Assembly (NCBI GenBank): GCA_024233935.1
Contig: JACKOY010000003.1
Span: forward strand, 186,001 to 250,000
Direction: 5' to 3'
Length of the DNA stretch: 64,000 nucleotides
From: Spirochaetales bacterium
GTDB taxonomy: Bacteria; Spirochaetota; Leptospiria; Leptospirales; Leptonemataceae
Shown here: positions 34,550 through 42,818 of the stretch, one piece after another
How the letters are laid out: each line of letters starts with the position of its first letter
Position numbering within the stretch: the first letter of the stretch is position 1
The notes under the pieces: generated by a model
The model's input: the letters and a program-made list of their open reading frames with translations, nothing else
Database searches by the model: none
Told to the model about the DNA's origin: nothing
Position numbers and translations under genes: made by a program

Positions 34550-35602
34550 ATGATCAGCGAATTGCCTTTTCAGATTCCCCTTCCCTTTTCCAACAGCAGC
34601 CTGCCCATCTCGACCTACAGCATCATGCTGATGATCGCCTTTCTGGTGGCCTCTTTTGTGGCGCCGCGAGAATTGCAGCGTCGCGGACTGGACCCCGAAG
34701 TTGCAGACTGGTCCTTACTTCTGGCCGTGGTGGGCGCCATTGTCGGCTCCAAGGTCTTTTTCGTTTTTGAGATCTGGGACCAGATCTGGAAGCCCGCCGA
34801 AAGCATGGGTTTCTGGCAGACCTTCAAGACCGTATTCTTTTCGGTTCAGGGCCTGGAGGGCCAGGTGCCCGGGGCGCGCAGTCTCTACAACAACCTGTTT
34901 ACGGGCAGTGGGCTGGTCTTCTATGGCGGTTTCGTTTTTGCGTTCTCGATGATTTACATCTATTTGCGGCGGCGCGGCCTTTCGATCTGGCGCTACGGGG
35001 ACGCGTTCATGCCGTCTCTGGCTCTTGGGTACGCCATCGGCCGTCTGGGCTGCCTGATCAGTGGTGACGGTTGTTACGGCCACGGCGCCAGCGTAAATAT
35101 CCCGCTCTTGACCATGGTCTACGGCCCGGCGGACGGCTTTTGCCCTGCAGACCCGGCGCTCTCCTGGAAGTACCCGTACATGTGCAGCGCGGGGGTGAAC
35201 GTCTGGAATACGCCCATGATGGAGAGTCTGCTCTCTCTGGGACTGTTTTTGATCCTGATGCTCTGGGCTCGACATCAAAACTTCCGACCGGGAATGCTGG
35301 TCGCCATTTTTCTGGTTTATAACGGCTTCGCACGCTTCATGGTGGAATTCCTGCGCCTGAACGATGCCGTCATCCCGGTGCTCGACCCCCCGACCTACGA
35401 GACTGCTTACGGGCTCGTGAAGAACCTGCGAACCGTCCCGGAAGAAATGGGTGGGCGACTGCCGGCCTACTACTTCGAGAACTGGCACTGGTACGGTTTC
35501 ACCCAGGCCCAATTGACGGCGGTCGCTCTGATCGTGATTGGAGTGGCGTGGATGGTGCTGGGGCGCCTGTACAAGAAACAGGCGGACGGCGAAGCGGCGT
35601 AA
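34550..35602 (+). CDS. lgt: Prolipoprotein diacylglyceryl transferase
   Basis: Membrane enzyme that transfers diacylglycerol from phosphatidylglycerol to the lipobox Cys of prolipoproteins. It has about seven membrane helices, the YGGF motif (VFYGGFVFAF) and the signature region AIGRLGCLISGDGCYG, where the conserved Arg is kept but the usual G-N-F-x-N-x-E is G-C-L-I-S-G-D. The C-terminal GFARFMVEFLRLND matches the R/E-containing helix. At 350 residues it is longer than E. coli Lgt because of periplasmic insertions. This enzyme fits the several lipoprotein genes in the window. Confidence 0.9.
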   Translation: MISELPFQIPLPFSNSSLPISTYSIMLMIAFLVASFVAPRELQRRGLDPEVADWSLLLAVVGAIVGSKVFFVFEIWDQIWKPAESMGFWQTFKTVFFSVQGLEGQVPGARSLYNNLFTGSGLVFYGGFVFAFSMIYIYLRRRGLSIWRYGDAFMPSLALGYAIGRLGCLISGDGCYGHGASVNIPLLTMVYGPADGFCPADPALSWKYPYMCSAGVNVWNTPMMESLLSLGLFLILMLWARHQNFRPGMLVAIFLVYNGFARFMVEFLRLNDAVIPVLDPPTYETAYGLVKNLRTVPEEMGGRLPAYYFENWHWYGFTQAQLTAVALIVIGVAWMVLGRLYKKQADGEAA

Positions 35603-35625
35603 AGTCGCGTCTTTCGGCCGGGCCG

Positions 35626-36609
35626 TCAATCGTAACGTGGCGTTCCCAATTCTCGCCGACTGATGCGCTCCAGACTTTCCTGAAACTCAGGAGAGCCACG
35701 CCCAAACTTCAATTCTACGGCCCGCAAATGGTGCAGGTCAGCTTCCCGCCGAATGGCAAAGAGCGTGGCCTCATGAATACCGCGGTCCTGACGGGCCCGG
35801 CGCAGCCGGGCCTCGTAGCAAAGCGACAGGTAGTAATGCAGAGGCCATTCCTGGTCGACCAGAGGCAAACGGTGGTACTCGAGTAGAATTTTCAGAGCAT
35901 CTTCATAGTTGCCCAGAGCGACTGCATGCATCGCAAAATTTCGGTACGCCGTTTGTCGCAGAGTCATGGTGTCTTCGCGCTGGGCAATATTGCTATCCGC
36001 GATTCGATCCAGCGTTTCAAAGGCCTGCTGGTACAACATAAGCAAGCGGGATTGATATCGATCCCGCAGTACCCACACCTGACGGTTCAGGGCATCGTTG
36101 GCGTCGATCGCCTTCCACCAGAGCGGATTCGAAATACGCGTTCTCAGATCTTCAATGTGATCGAGTTCCGCCTGCAACTGCTCGGATAATTCGGCCGCGC
36201 GCGTCACCTGGCTCGTGGCGCGGCGAAGCAGAGCTTCGTTGTAGGCCCCGTCGTCCGGGGCCAGCGGATCCGGAATGCGAAACGGCAAAACGGGAAACGA
36301 CGGGGCGCTCCAGAATTCTTCGGCGGCGGTTGCCCCTGGGACGTTGCCGGTGCCCGGGGTTGTGCTTCTTTGCACAAGCTGATTGTACTCCTGGACAAAG
36401 CTGCGCGCTTCAGATCCGCGCGGACGATCCTGAAACACGATTTGTGCGTCAACGGCTGTGACCGGGGCCCAAAGACCCATTAGAAGTACGAGACCGGATA
36501 CTGAGATCGCCCGGCAAAAGAACGACCCCAACGCCCGCCGGCAGGCCCGGATAGCGCCACCTCGTTCGCCCCCGGTGGGCTTACTGAACATTCTCCGACG
36601 CCGTTTCAT
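35626..36609 (-). CDS. Exported helical protein, function unknown
   Basis: About 327 residues. A long basic N-terminus (MKRRRRMFSKPTGG) leads to a signal helix (AISVSGLVLLMGLWAPVTAVDAQ). The mature part is helical with TPR-like character (AYRNFAMHAVALGNYEDALKIL, then LHYYLSLCYEARLRRARQD). Starts at 36609 or 36591 are both possible, and both overlap the end of the upstream gene. It is paired with another exported helical protein and a STAS gene. A role in flagellar filament or periplasm structure is possible but unproven. Confidence 0.65.
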   Translation of the reverse strand: MKRRRRMFSKPTGGERGGAIRACRRALGSFFCRAISVSGLVLLMGLWAPVTAVDAQIVFQDRPRGSEARSFVQEYNQLVQRSTTPGTGNVPGATAAEEFWSAPSFPVLPFRIPDPLAPDDGAYNEALLRRATSQVTRAAELSEQLQAELDHIEDLRTRISNPLWWKAIDANDALNRQVWVLRDRYQSRLLMLYQQAFETLDRIADSNIAQREDTMTLRQTAYRNFAMHAVALGNYEDALKILLEYHRLPLVDQEWPLHYYLSLCYEARLRRARQDRGIHEATLFAIRREADLHHLRAVELKFGRGSPEFQESLERISRRELGTPRYD

Positions 36610-37501
36610 CTTCAAAAATCGGGACCTGTTCGTCGTTCGGGAAGAGCGGTTGTTCCTGCCAGTGCGGATTTAAGACCGGTGGCGAAAGGGGCGATGGCGC
36701 TTCGTTGTGAAAGGCCTCCATATCATCCTGCATCAACTGGCGCACCGGACGCGGACGACCTTCGCGATCCAGAAACTCCGTCGTGACTCCGAGTTTGGCT
36801 TCCACCTGATAGAGGTGCCGTTCTATTATACGGTCGAAGTTCAAACGGCCCGTCATGATCTGATAACGTTCGGTCTCGATTTGCGGAAGGTCGAGTTCAA
36901 AACGATAGTCGGCGGCCTGCCCCGCATAACGCACGGCCTGGGCCCAGTATGTTCTGGCTTCGTTGTAGTAGGTCCGCGCAATCAAGAAGGAAACCTCAAG
37001 ATCGTCAGCCACGTCCAGATCGTGAAAATATAGATGGCGTTTGTCGAAAAGCGAACCGAGCCGCAGGTACATGCGCATGATCAGAAGGTTGATATGCATG
37101 TGCATCAACAGTCGGTATTTGTGGTATTGTTCTTCGGTTTCGATCTTGCACAACGCGTCCCGCGGATGGCGAAACCGATGGGTTAGAGACTGCACCAGAA
37201 AATAAATGCTCTCTTTGACTTCCGGCACGTTGTAATGGTGCGGCAGACCGTAGAGCTGGTAGAAGTCTTCGAGAAACCGGGGTTCGTACTGGTTCTGCCG
37301 GAACGGGATCCAGTCCGAGAACTTGACCCACTGCCCGCTCCGATCATAGTAATAGTTCAAACGCAACTGGCCCTGCGGTTGCTGGGGATAGTACGGATCG
37401 GGCAGCCCCCGGGTGTTGGCGGTCTGGGCCGCGGTCGGCCCCACGGCGGCCAGCGCCAGGACCGGCAGCAAGAAACCCAGAATCAGCGTGCGACGACACA
37501 T
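36581..37501 (-). CDS. Exported helical protein, partner of the next gene
   Basis: A 306-residue protein with a signal peptide (LILGFLLPVLALAAVGPTAAQ). The mature N-terminus is rich in Tyr/Pro/Gln (PDPYYPQQPQG). Long helices follow, with many Tyr, His and Arg residues (PRFLEDFYQLYGLPHHYN, LLMHMHINLLIMRMYLRLG), and an acidic C-terminal tail. No enzyme motif. The stop overlaps the start of the downstream exported protein, indicating coupled translation. Length and composition prompted comparison with the Leptospira flagellar-coiling protein FcpA, but I cannot confirm similarity from memory. Confidence 0.65.
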   Translation of the reverse strand: MCRRTLILGFLLPVLALAAVGPTAAQTANTRGLPDPYYPQQPQGQLRLNYYYDRSGQWVKFSDWIPFRQNQYEPRFLEDFYQLYGLPHHYNVPEVKESIYFLVQSLTHRFRHPRDALCKIETEEQYHKYRLLMHMHINLLIMRMYLRLGSLFDKRHLYFHDLDVADDLEVSFLIARTYYNEARTYWAQAVRYAGQAADYRFELDLPQIETERYQIMTGRLNFDRIIERHLYQVEAKLGVTTEFLDREGRPRPVRQLMQDDMEAFHNEAPSPLSPPVLNPHWQEQPLFPNDEQVPIFEDETASENVQ

Positions 37502-37554
37502 CTATTACCCTTTCGGGCAAAAACGCCGCCGGCATGAGATCGGGCCCGGGAGGG

Positions 37555-37893
37555 TCAGCTCAAGGCGTCGGCCAGATTCTCGTGGATCTGTACGAAGTCG
37601 GTCAGACCGACGATGTCCATGACCTTGCGAAAATGCGGGCTCAAGCTGACGAACTCTATGCGATTGCGAGCGTCAGAGGCCCGGGTGATCAACTGGATGA
37701 GGATCGCAATACCCGAGGAATTGATATACCGCGTCTCCCCGAAATCCAGAACGACCCGGGACCGCTTCTCTTGAGGGATCTCCTCGTAACGCCCGAAGAG
37801 GGCTTCTTCGGCGTCGGAGGTAATCTCGCCGCGCAAATGCACCACAGGCACGTTCCCGCGATAGCTCAGGTCAGATTCGAATAGATCAGACAT
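37555..37893 (-). CDS. STAS-domain anti-anti-sigma factor-like protein
   Basis: A 112-residue single STAS domain of the SpoIIAA/RsbV type. VVLDFGETRYINSSGIAIL carries the phosphorylatable Ser in NSSG (residues 58-61). Such proteins bind GHKL-type anti-sigma kinases when dephosphorylated. No kinase or sigma factor is adjacent. Two GHKL-like proteins lie at 49-50.5 kb. It lies upstream of the two exported helical proteins on the same strand. Confidence 0.88.
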   Translation of the reverse strand: MSDLFESDLSYRGNVPVVHLRGEITSDAEEALFGRYEEIPQEKRSRVVLDFGETRYINSSGIAILIQLITRASDARNRIEFVSLSPHFRKVMDIVGLTDFVQIHENLADALS

Positions 37894-37949
37894 GGTAGGG
37901 CCAGGGCAACCTGCGGGTCACACCAGGTGCCCGCAATTGTTTTTTCGCC

Positions 37950-38135
37950 CTAAGCCTGGACGTCTATATTCTGCCCACGACCGTCGTCCGTGCCCGAAAC
38001 CCGGGACGGCTCCGCAGCGCGGCCCTCGGGGTTATCGCTCAGGGCAGCTACCTCCCGCGAGGAATCGGTCGGCGAGGCCGGTGCAAGCGCGTCCGAAAAA
38101 AGCAGCTGTCTGGAACCAACCGCCATGTATGCCAT
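37950..38135 (-). CDS. Possible 61-residue protein
   Basis: A short frame (start MAYMAVGSRQLLFSDALAP, end GRGQNIDVQA) upstream of the STAS gene on the same strand. GGAG lies too close to the first ATG but about 11 bases before the second (38129). The sequence is Ala/Ser/Asp-rich without a domain. It could be a small motility-type protein or untranslated leader; evidence is weak. Confidence 0.3.
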   Translation of the reverse strand: MAYMAVGSRQLLFSDALAPASPTDSSREVAALSDNPEGRAAEPSRVSGTDDGRGQNIDVQA

Positions 38136-38264
38136 AGCTCCAGTATACCGTCCGGGGCGCGTACGGTCAACAATCTCAGTCTTGCCCGACGCCCCGCTCT
38201 TTCGTGAAACGAACGGCGCCCTCCTGACCGGAAAACTGTAACCACCTGCGGCCCTCGCGATCCC

Positions 38265-39095
38265 ATGGAGGTGATTGACCGAAGGGCAAAAATACAGTCC
38301 GGGCTGCAGCTTGCAATTCTGCTTCTGGTGCTGTTGTCATGGGCGCCGGGCACGCTCGCACAAGCCCCCATCCGGGCCGCCGAATCGGATCACAGCCTGT
38401 TTACGGAGGTCCTCAAGGACCATGTCCGGGGTGATCGAGTGGACTACGCGCGCCTCAAGCTCGACGCCCGGCTGGAAGACTACATCGACCAGTTGCAGAA
38501 CACCGACCCATCCGACTTCGGACCCGCAGAAGCGAAGGCGTTCTGGCTGAACGTTTACAACGCTTTTACTCTAAAGCTCATCGTCGAAAACTATCCGGTC
38601 ACGAGCATCAACGAATTGCACTTCTGCGGCAGTCTGTATCTGGGAACCGCTCTGGGCCGCACGGTCTGGAAGACCTGGCAGTTCGAGATATACGGTGAGA
38701 CCTATACTCTGGATCGGGTCGAGCACGAGATCTTGCGCGGACGCTATCGGGACTTCCGTGTGCACGCCGGCCTCGTGTGCGCTTCGGTCGGTTGCCCTCC
38801 GCTGCGGGCCGAGGCCTACGAAAAAGAACACATCGAAGAGCAGCTCGACGATCAGATGCGACAATGGCTGGCAGACGAAAACCGCAATTATTATGATCAT
38901 CAAAGCAATACACTGCACCTCTCTCGCATCTTTGACTGGTTTGAGAACGACTTTACGGGAGCAGGCAGGAGTCTGGTCGAAGCGATCCTGCCTTTCATGC
39001 GGGCCGAAGACCGCAACGCGATCGAACAGGCCGCGCAGGTCCCCGCAGTGGAATTTCGTGATTACGATTGGAGTCTGAACGACCCGGAACGATGA
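38265..39095 (+). CDS. Exported DUF547 protein
   Basis: A 276-residue protein with a signal peptide (LQLAILLLVLLSWAPGTLAQ) and a DUF547 domain. Characteristic segments are DYARLKLDARLEDYIDQL, AKAFWLNVYNAFTLKLIVENYP, VEHEILRGRYRDFRVHAGLVCASVGCPPL and HLSRIFDWFENDF. DUF547 proteins occur in many envelope and plant proteins; the activity is not settled, although the fold suggests a papain/transglutaminase-like group. It converges with the polyketide operon, with one base between the two stops. Confidence 0.85.
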   Translation: MEVIDRRAKIQSGLQLAILLLVLLSWAPGTLAQAPIRAAESDHSLFTEVLKDHVRGDRVDYARLKLDARLEDYIDQLQNTDPSDFGPAEAKAFWLNVYNAFTLKLIVENYPVTSINELHFCGSLYLGTALGRTVWKTWQFEIYGETYTLDRVEHEILRGRYRDFRVHAGLVCASVGCPPLRAEAYEKEHIEEQLDDQMRQWLADENRNYYDHQSNTLHLSRIFDWFENDFTGAGRSLVEAILPFMRAEDRNAIEQAAQVPAVEFRDYDWSLNDPER

Positions 39096-39096
39096 C

Positions 39097-40278
39097 TCAG
39101 CGCAGTCCCAAAAACGCGGCTACAAACCGAAGCGCCGCGCCGGGCGGAATCGAAGAAAAGGCCGCCGTGCCCATGTTGATGGAAAGCAGCCGCGCAAACA
39201 GATCCGGCGCTGCTTGAAGGGCCCGGACGAGCCTTTCATAGAGGGCCGGCCTGCGTGTGATGCGGAGCAAGGCTCCGGTCATACGGTAATAGTTGCGTGT
39301 CAGGGAGCGATGACGGCGCCTGTAGAGTCTCAGCGCGCCCTCCAGTTCTCTCGACACTTCTCGATCGATATCGCCCAGGCATTCAGCCAGCACCCGGGCC
39401 TGCTCGAAGGCCAGACTCAGGCCCTCACCGGTGATTGCGTCAAGATATCCGGATGCATCCCCGACAAGCGCGAGCCGCAGAGCTACAGGCGAACGAGTCC
39501 TTTGTTCCAGGGGACCGATCGCAAGCGTGTCGTCAAGACTGCGGGCCGATTTCAGTTCTTGTTTCAAAAGGGGAAATAGAGCAAGCAACGAATCAAAACC
39601 ACGGCGGCCGGCGGGTTCCGGACGCAATCGGTCCGCATGCCAGAGGAAAGCCACGCCAATCCGGTCCCGATCTACGGGCGTCACATAGGCTTCAACATCT
39701 TCGCGCAGGTACACCTGAACGCAATCGTCCCAGGGTGTTGCCAGAAAATGCTGACGCATTCCGAACCGACGGAAGCGACGGCCGGGCAAGGCCAGACCGG
39801 AAGAGCGCCGCGTAAACGAGGAAAGACCGTCCGCGCCGACAATCAGACGGCTGCTGATCTGCTCTCCCCGGTCCAGCAATACGCGACTGCCCGTATCGTC
39901 GCAAAAGATTTCGATCACCCGCGTGCCGGGCAGGACTTCGATGCGCGGTCGGGACCGCACCTTCTCAAAAAGCGCGGCGGAAAGCTGGGTGCGCAGAATG
40001 CCCCGTCCGGGGCCCTCCGCGAACCTGGCGCGTGCCGTCGCGCCGGACCCGGTCCGGTAGGCAATCCCGTGCAAGGGCATGCCCCCGGTCAGTTCCAGGC
40101 CGAGGGTGCGGAGTTCCGCAATGCCGGTCGGCATAATGCCCTCCCCGCAAGCTCGATCGCGGGGTAGCTGGTCGGCTTCAATCACAAGGGCGCGCCACCC
40201 GATTCGCTCCAACTGGAGGGCCGTCACCAGGCCGGCCGGACCACCGCCAACCACAATCGCGTCGTACTGCGGGCTCAT
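39097..40278 (-). CDS. FAD-dependent oxidoreductase of the polyketide operon
   Basis: A 393-residue flavoprotein of the geranylgeranyl reductase/PHBH-like class. It has the dinucleotide loop DAIVVGGGPAGLVTALQLE, the RACGEGIMPTGIAEL segment, RTQLSAALFE and LIVGADGLSS, plus the second FAD motif LALVGDASGYLDAITGEGL. It could hydroxylate an aromatic or pyrone ring, or reduce a lipid tail. It is the last gene of the five-gene operon, overlapping the ligase stop by 4 bases. In type III PKS clusters of other bacteria, a flavin monooxygenase converts alkylresorcinols toward quinones, which makes ring hydroxylation the favoured guess. Confidence 0.82.
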   Translation of the reverse strand: MSPQYDAIVVGGGPAGLVTALQLERIGWRALVIEADQLPRDRACGEGIMPTGIAELRTLGLELTGGMPLHGIAYRTGSGATARARFAEGPGRGILRTQLSAALFEKVRSRPRIEVLPGTRVIEIFCDDTGSRVLLDRGEQISSRLIVGADGLSSFTRRSSGLALPGRRFRRFGMRQHFLATPWDDCVQVYLREDVEAYVTPVDRDRIGVAFLWHADRLRPEPAGRRGFDSLLALFPLLKQELKSARSLDDTLAIGPLEQRTRSPVALRLALVGDASGYLDAITGEGLSLAFEQARVLAECLGDIDREVSRELEGALRLYRRRHRSLTRNYYRMTGALLRITRRPALYERLVRALQAAPDLFARLLSINMGTAAFSSIPPGAALRFVAAFLGLR

Positions 40279-41963
40279 CGCCGGCTGATGGCCAGGTAGT
40301 CGTACTGGTTCGAAAGGTGCTGCGTACGCGCGGCGCCCCGCCGGATCTTGCCGCTGGTCGTGCGCGGCAAACGGGCGGTTTCCAGTACCCCGACCAGGGA
40401 CGGCACCAGCCCGGTCTCTTGAATCACGGCTTCCCGCGCCGCGGTTGCCAGAGCTTCCGGAGCGGTTTCGGCTCCCCGCTCGCGCTCGACCAAAAGCACA
40501 AAGCCTTCGGTACCGCGATCGGGTTCTTCAATGGCGAAAGCCGCCGCCCGATCATGGTTCAAACCGGCGACACCATCGAGTGAACGTTCTATTTGGACCG
40601 GATCGTGGTTGCGGCCATTCAGGATAATCAAATCACGCGCGCGTCCGTAAATGAACAATTCACCTTCCAGAAGAAATCCCAGGTCGCCGGTGTCGAGCCA
40701 CCCATCGGATCCGACGACCCGTTTGGTCTGGTCTGGCTGATCCAGATATCCAAGCATCACCGATGGCGCCTGGACGAAGATACGCCCCACCTGCCGCTCA
40801 CCAAGCTCTTTGCCATCCTGGTCTCGTATTTCGATTTCAATGCCCGCAAGCGGCCGACCGACAGAAACAAGCGAAACTCCGTCGGCATTCTCTACCGCGC
40901 GACCTTCCGCAAGCAGAGCCCGATCCAGTCGCATTGCCAGGGGACCACGGCCCACCGGTGTGAAACTCACGGCCAGGGTGGCCTCCGCAAGGCCGTACAC
41001 CGGCGTGAAACTTCCGTACGAGAATCCGTACGCTGCGAACCGGTCGGCAAAAAGGCGCAGCGTTTGTTCATGCACGGTCTCAGCCCCGATCAACGCAATT
41101 TGCCAGCGGTCCAGCCGCAAATCCTCAAGCTCCGAATCTTTAATGCGGTCCGCGCAGATCTGAAGCGCGAAATTCGGGGCCGGTGAAATTGTCGCCCCGC
41201 TTGTCTGGATCAGACGCAACCAGGAGGCGGGGCGTGTGATAAAGTCCTCCGGTCGCATGAGACAGGTGCTCCGACCGGCGACTACGGCAGTCAGGAGCCC
41301 TCCGATCAAACCCATGTCGTGATGCAGTGGAAGCCACGAACATCCCCCGTGTTCATCCAGATCGCCCGGAAATGTTTCGATAATCGCGCGGCAATTCGCG
41401 ATGATGTTGGCGTGGCTGAGCGCGATCGGACGTGGATCGTTGGTCGTGCCGCTGGAAAACTGAATCAAAGCCACGTCGCCGGGCTCCGGTTGCGCAAGCC
41501 CTGCCTCCGGACCGTCCGTCGGCATATCATCTACAAAGGCGAGCCGACAATGCGCTGCGAGTACGGCCGATTCCAGATGACGCGCCGAAGCCCTGTCAGT
41601 AAGTACCAGGCCCGCCCCGGCTGCCTGCAACTGGGCGCCGATGCTTCGGGCGTAATCGGGAGAGCGCCCCAGGCGCGGGGTCGCAAGTAGAAATGGCATG
41701 GCCCCGGACATGAGTACGCCAAAATAGGCCGCCACGAGATCGCTGCAGGTGCCCAGAACCAGCGCCACGCGCCCCTGCGGACCGACTCCGTTTTCCCGGA
41801 GAAACGATGCCGCACTCCGGGCACGTGCAAAGAGTTCGGCGTAACCGAGTTGTTCCAGCGCATTACCGCGCCGGAAGAAACTGATCGCAAAACGATCGTC
41901 CCGAGCGGCTTCTTCCAGACAGGCCACCAGGGTCGGGGCTGGCTTGAGCTCTGCCGCAATCAT
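40275..41963 (-). CDS. Fatty acyl-AMP ligase (FAAL)
   Basis: A 562-residue adenylate-forming enzyme. The AMP-binding motif is LIQFSSGTTNDPRPIALSH, followed by SWLPLHHDMGLIGGLL, which is typical of FAALs that load fatty acids onto carrier proteins rather than CoA. Further motifs are VYGLAEATLAV, WLDTGDLGFL and LIILNGRNHDPVQIE, also FAAL-like, plus the C-terminal TSGKIRRG with the catalytic Lys. It overlaps the ACP gene upstream by 4 bases, so it most likely charges that ACP with a long-chain starter for the polyketide synthase. Confidence 0.9.
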   Translation of the reverse strand: MIAAELKPAPTLVACLEEAARDDRFAISFFRRGNALEQLGYAELFARARSAASFLRENGVGPQGRVALVLGTCSDLVAAYFGVLMSGAMPFLLATPRLGRSPDYARSIGAQLQAAGAGLVLTDRASARHLESAVLAAHCRLAFVDDMPTDGPEAGLAQPEPGDVALIQFSSGTTNDPRPIALSHANIIANCRAIIETFPGDLDEHGGCSWLPLHHDMGLIGGLLTAVVAGRSTCLMRPEDFITRPASWLRLIQTSGATISPAPNFALQICADRIKDSELEDLRLDRWQIALIGAETVHEQTLRLFADRFAAYGFSYGSFTPVYGLAEATLAVSFTPVGRGPLAMRLDRALLAEGRAVENADGVSLVSVGRPLAGIEIEIRDQDGKELGERQVGRIFVQAPSVMLGYLDQPDQTKRVVGSDGWLDTGDLGFLLEGELFIYGRARDLIILNGRNHDPVQIERSLDGVAGLNHDRAAAFAIEEPDRGTEGFVLLVERERGAETAPEALATAAREAVIQETGLVPSLVGVLETARLPRTTSGKIRRGAARTQHLSNQYDYLAISRR

Positions 41964-42229
41964 GGGTTTCGCTCCCTCAGGCGCATTTGAACCAGGGCGA
42001 TTACATCGCTCACGGTACGCGGCGCCTGGTCGGGTTCTTCGCCGAGCGCCATCTGATAATGATTTTCCACTTCCAGAGCGAGCGTGAGCAAGCCCACCGA
42101 GTCCAGACCCAGATCCTCCGCCAGCCGGGCTCGCACATCAAAGGCCCGGTCTACTCCACAATGCTCCTGCAACACACGACGCACAACAACCTCGATGGCG
42201 CCGGCGTCCAGTTCTGAAACCTCAGCCAT
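41960..42229 (-). CDS. Acyl carrier protein
   Basis: An 89-residue free-standing carrier protein. The phosphopantetheine attachment site is Ser44 in the motif EDLGLDSVGLL, followed by the acidic helix LALEVENHYQ. It overlaps the FAAL gene by 4 bases and the methyltransferase gene by 8 bases, so it is the dedicated carrier of the operon rather than the housekeeping AcpP. Confidence 0.9.
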   Translation of the reverse strand: MAEVSELDAGAIEVVVRRVLQEHCGVDRAFDVRARLAEDLGLDSVGLLTLALEVENHYQMALGEEPDQAPRTVSDVIALVQMRLRERNP

Positions 42230-42812
42230 TGGCGCGACTCAGGGGCAGGAATCGCCCGACCGGCTCAAACGCTCTGGCGTAGTTGTTATCCCGTTCCAGA
42301 GCGTTTTCCTCTGCACGCACACGACGCACGATCAAAATCAGGTTCAGTACCGTGTAGATGCCCGCAGTCAACCAGGCTCCGTGAAGCAAAGGTACGCTCG
42401 CGATTTCAAATATAACGCCCAGGTAGTTGGGGTGGCGCACATATCGATACACACCACGCAGCACGGGCGGCCGCCCGGGCAGTGTATAGACCCGCACGGA
42501 CCAACGCCGACCCAATGTGAAGATTGCCAGATATCGCAGTAGTTGCCCTGCCAGCAGCCCCACAACTCCTACGACGAACAGGGCCCGGCTGAAGGGGCGT
42601 TGCCAGAAGACAACCTCGACCAGCATGGCGACAAACCAGCTCAGGTGCAGGAGGACCATCATGCGGTACTGGCGGGCGGCGTGTTCCCGGCCACCCCGGC
42701 GGCGCATCCAGGCCTCATTGGCCCGGCTGTAGCGGAGTTCCAGCAGGCGCTGCAAAGCGAGCAGGCCCAGCACGGCAAAGAAGAAGAGCTGGTTTTTGCC
42801 AAAATCCAACAT
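42222..42812 (-). CDS. ICMT-family membrane methyltransferase of the polyketide operon
   Basis: A 196-residue membrane protein with about five helices and the isoprenylcysteine carboxyl methyltransferase signature YRYVRHPNYLGVIFEI, followed by RRVRAEENALERDNNYARAF. Relatives of this type (the BpsB/YpbQ group in Bacillus) O-methylate alkylpyrones made by a neighbouring type III polyketide synthase. The same pairing here, six bases downstream of the PKS, strongly suggests that it methylates the polyketide product in the membrane. Confidence 0.85.
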   Translation of the reverse strand: MLDFGKNQLFFFAVLGLLALQRLLELRYSRANEAWMRRRGGREHAARQYRMMVLLHLSWFVAMLVEVVFWQRPFSRALFVVGVVGLLAGQLLRYLAIFTLGRRWSVRVYTLPGRPPVLRGVYRYVRHPNYLGVIFEIASVPLLHGAWLTAGIYTVLNLILIVRRVRAEENALERDNNYARAFEPVGRFLPLSRANG

Positions 42813-42818
42813 GCCGGA

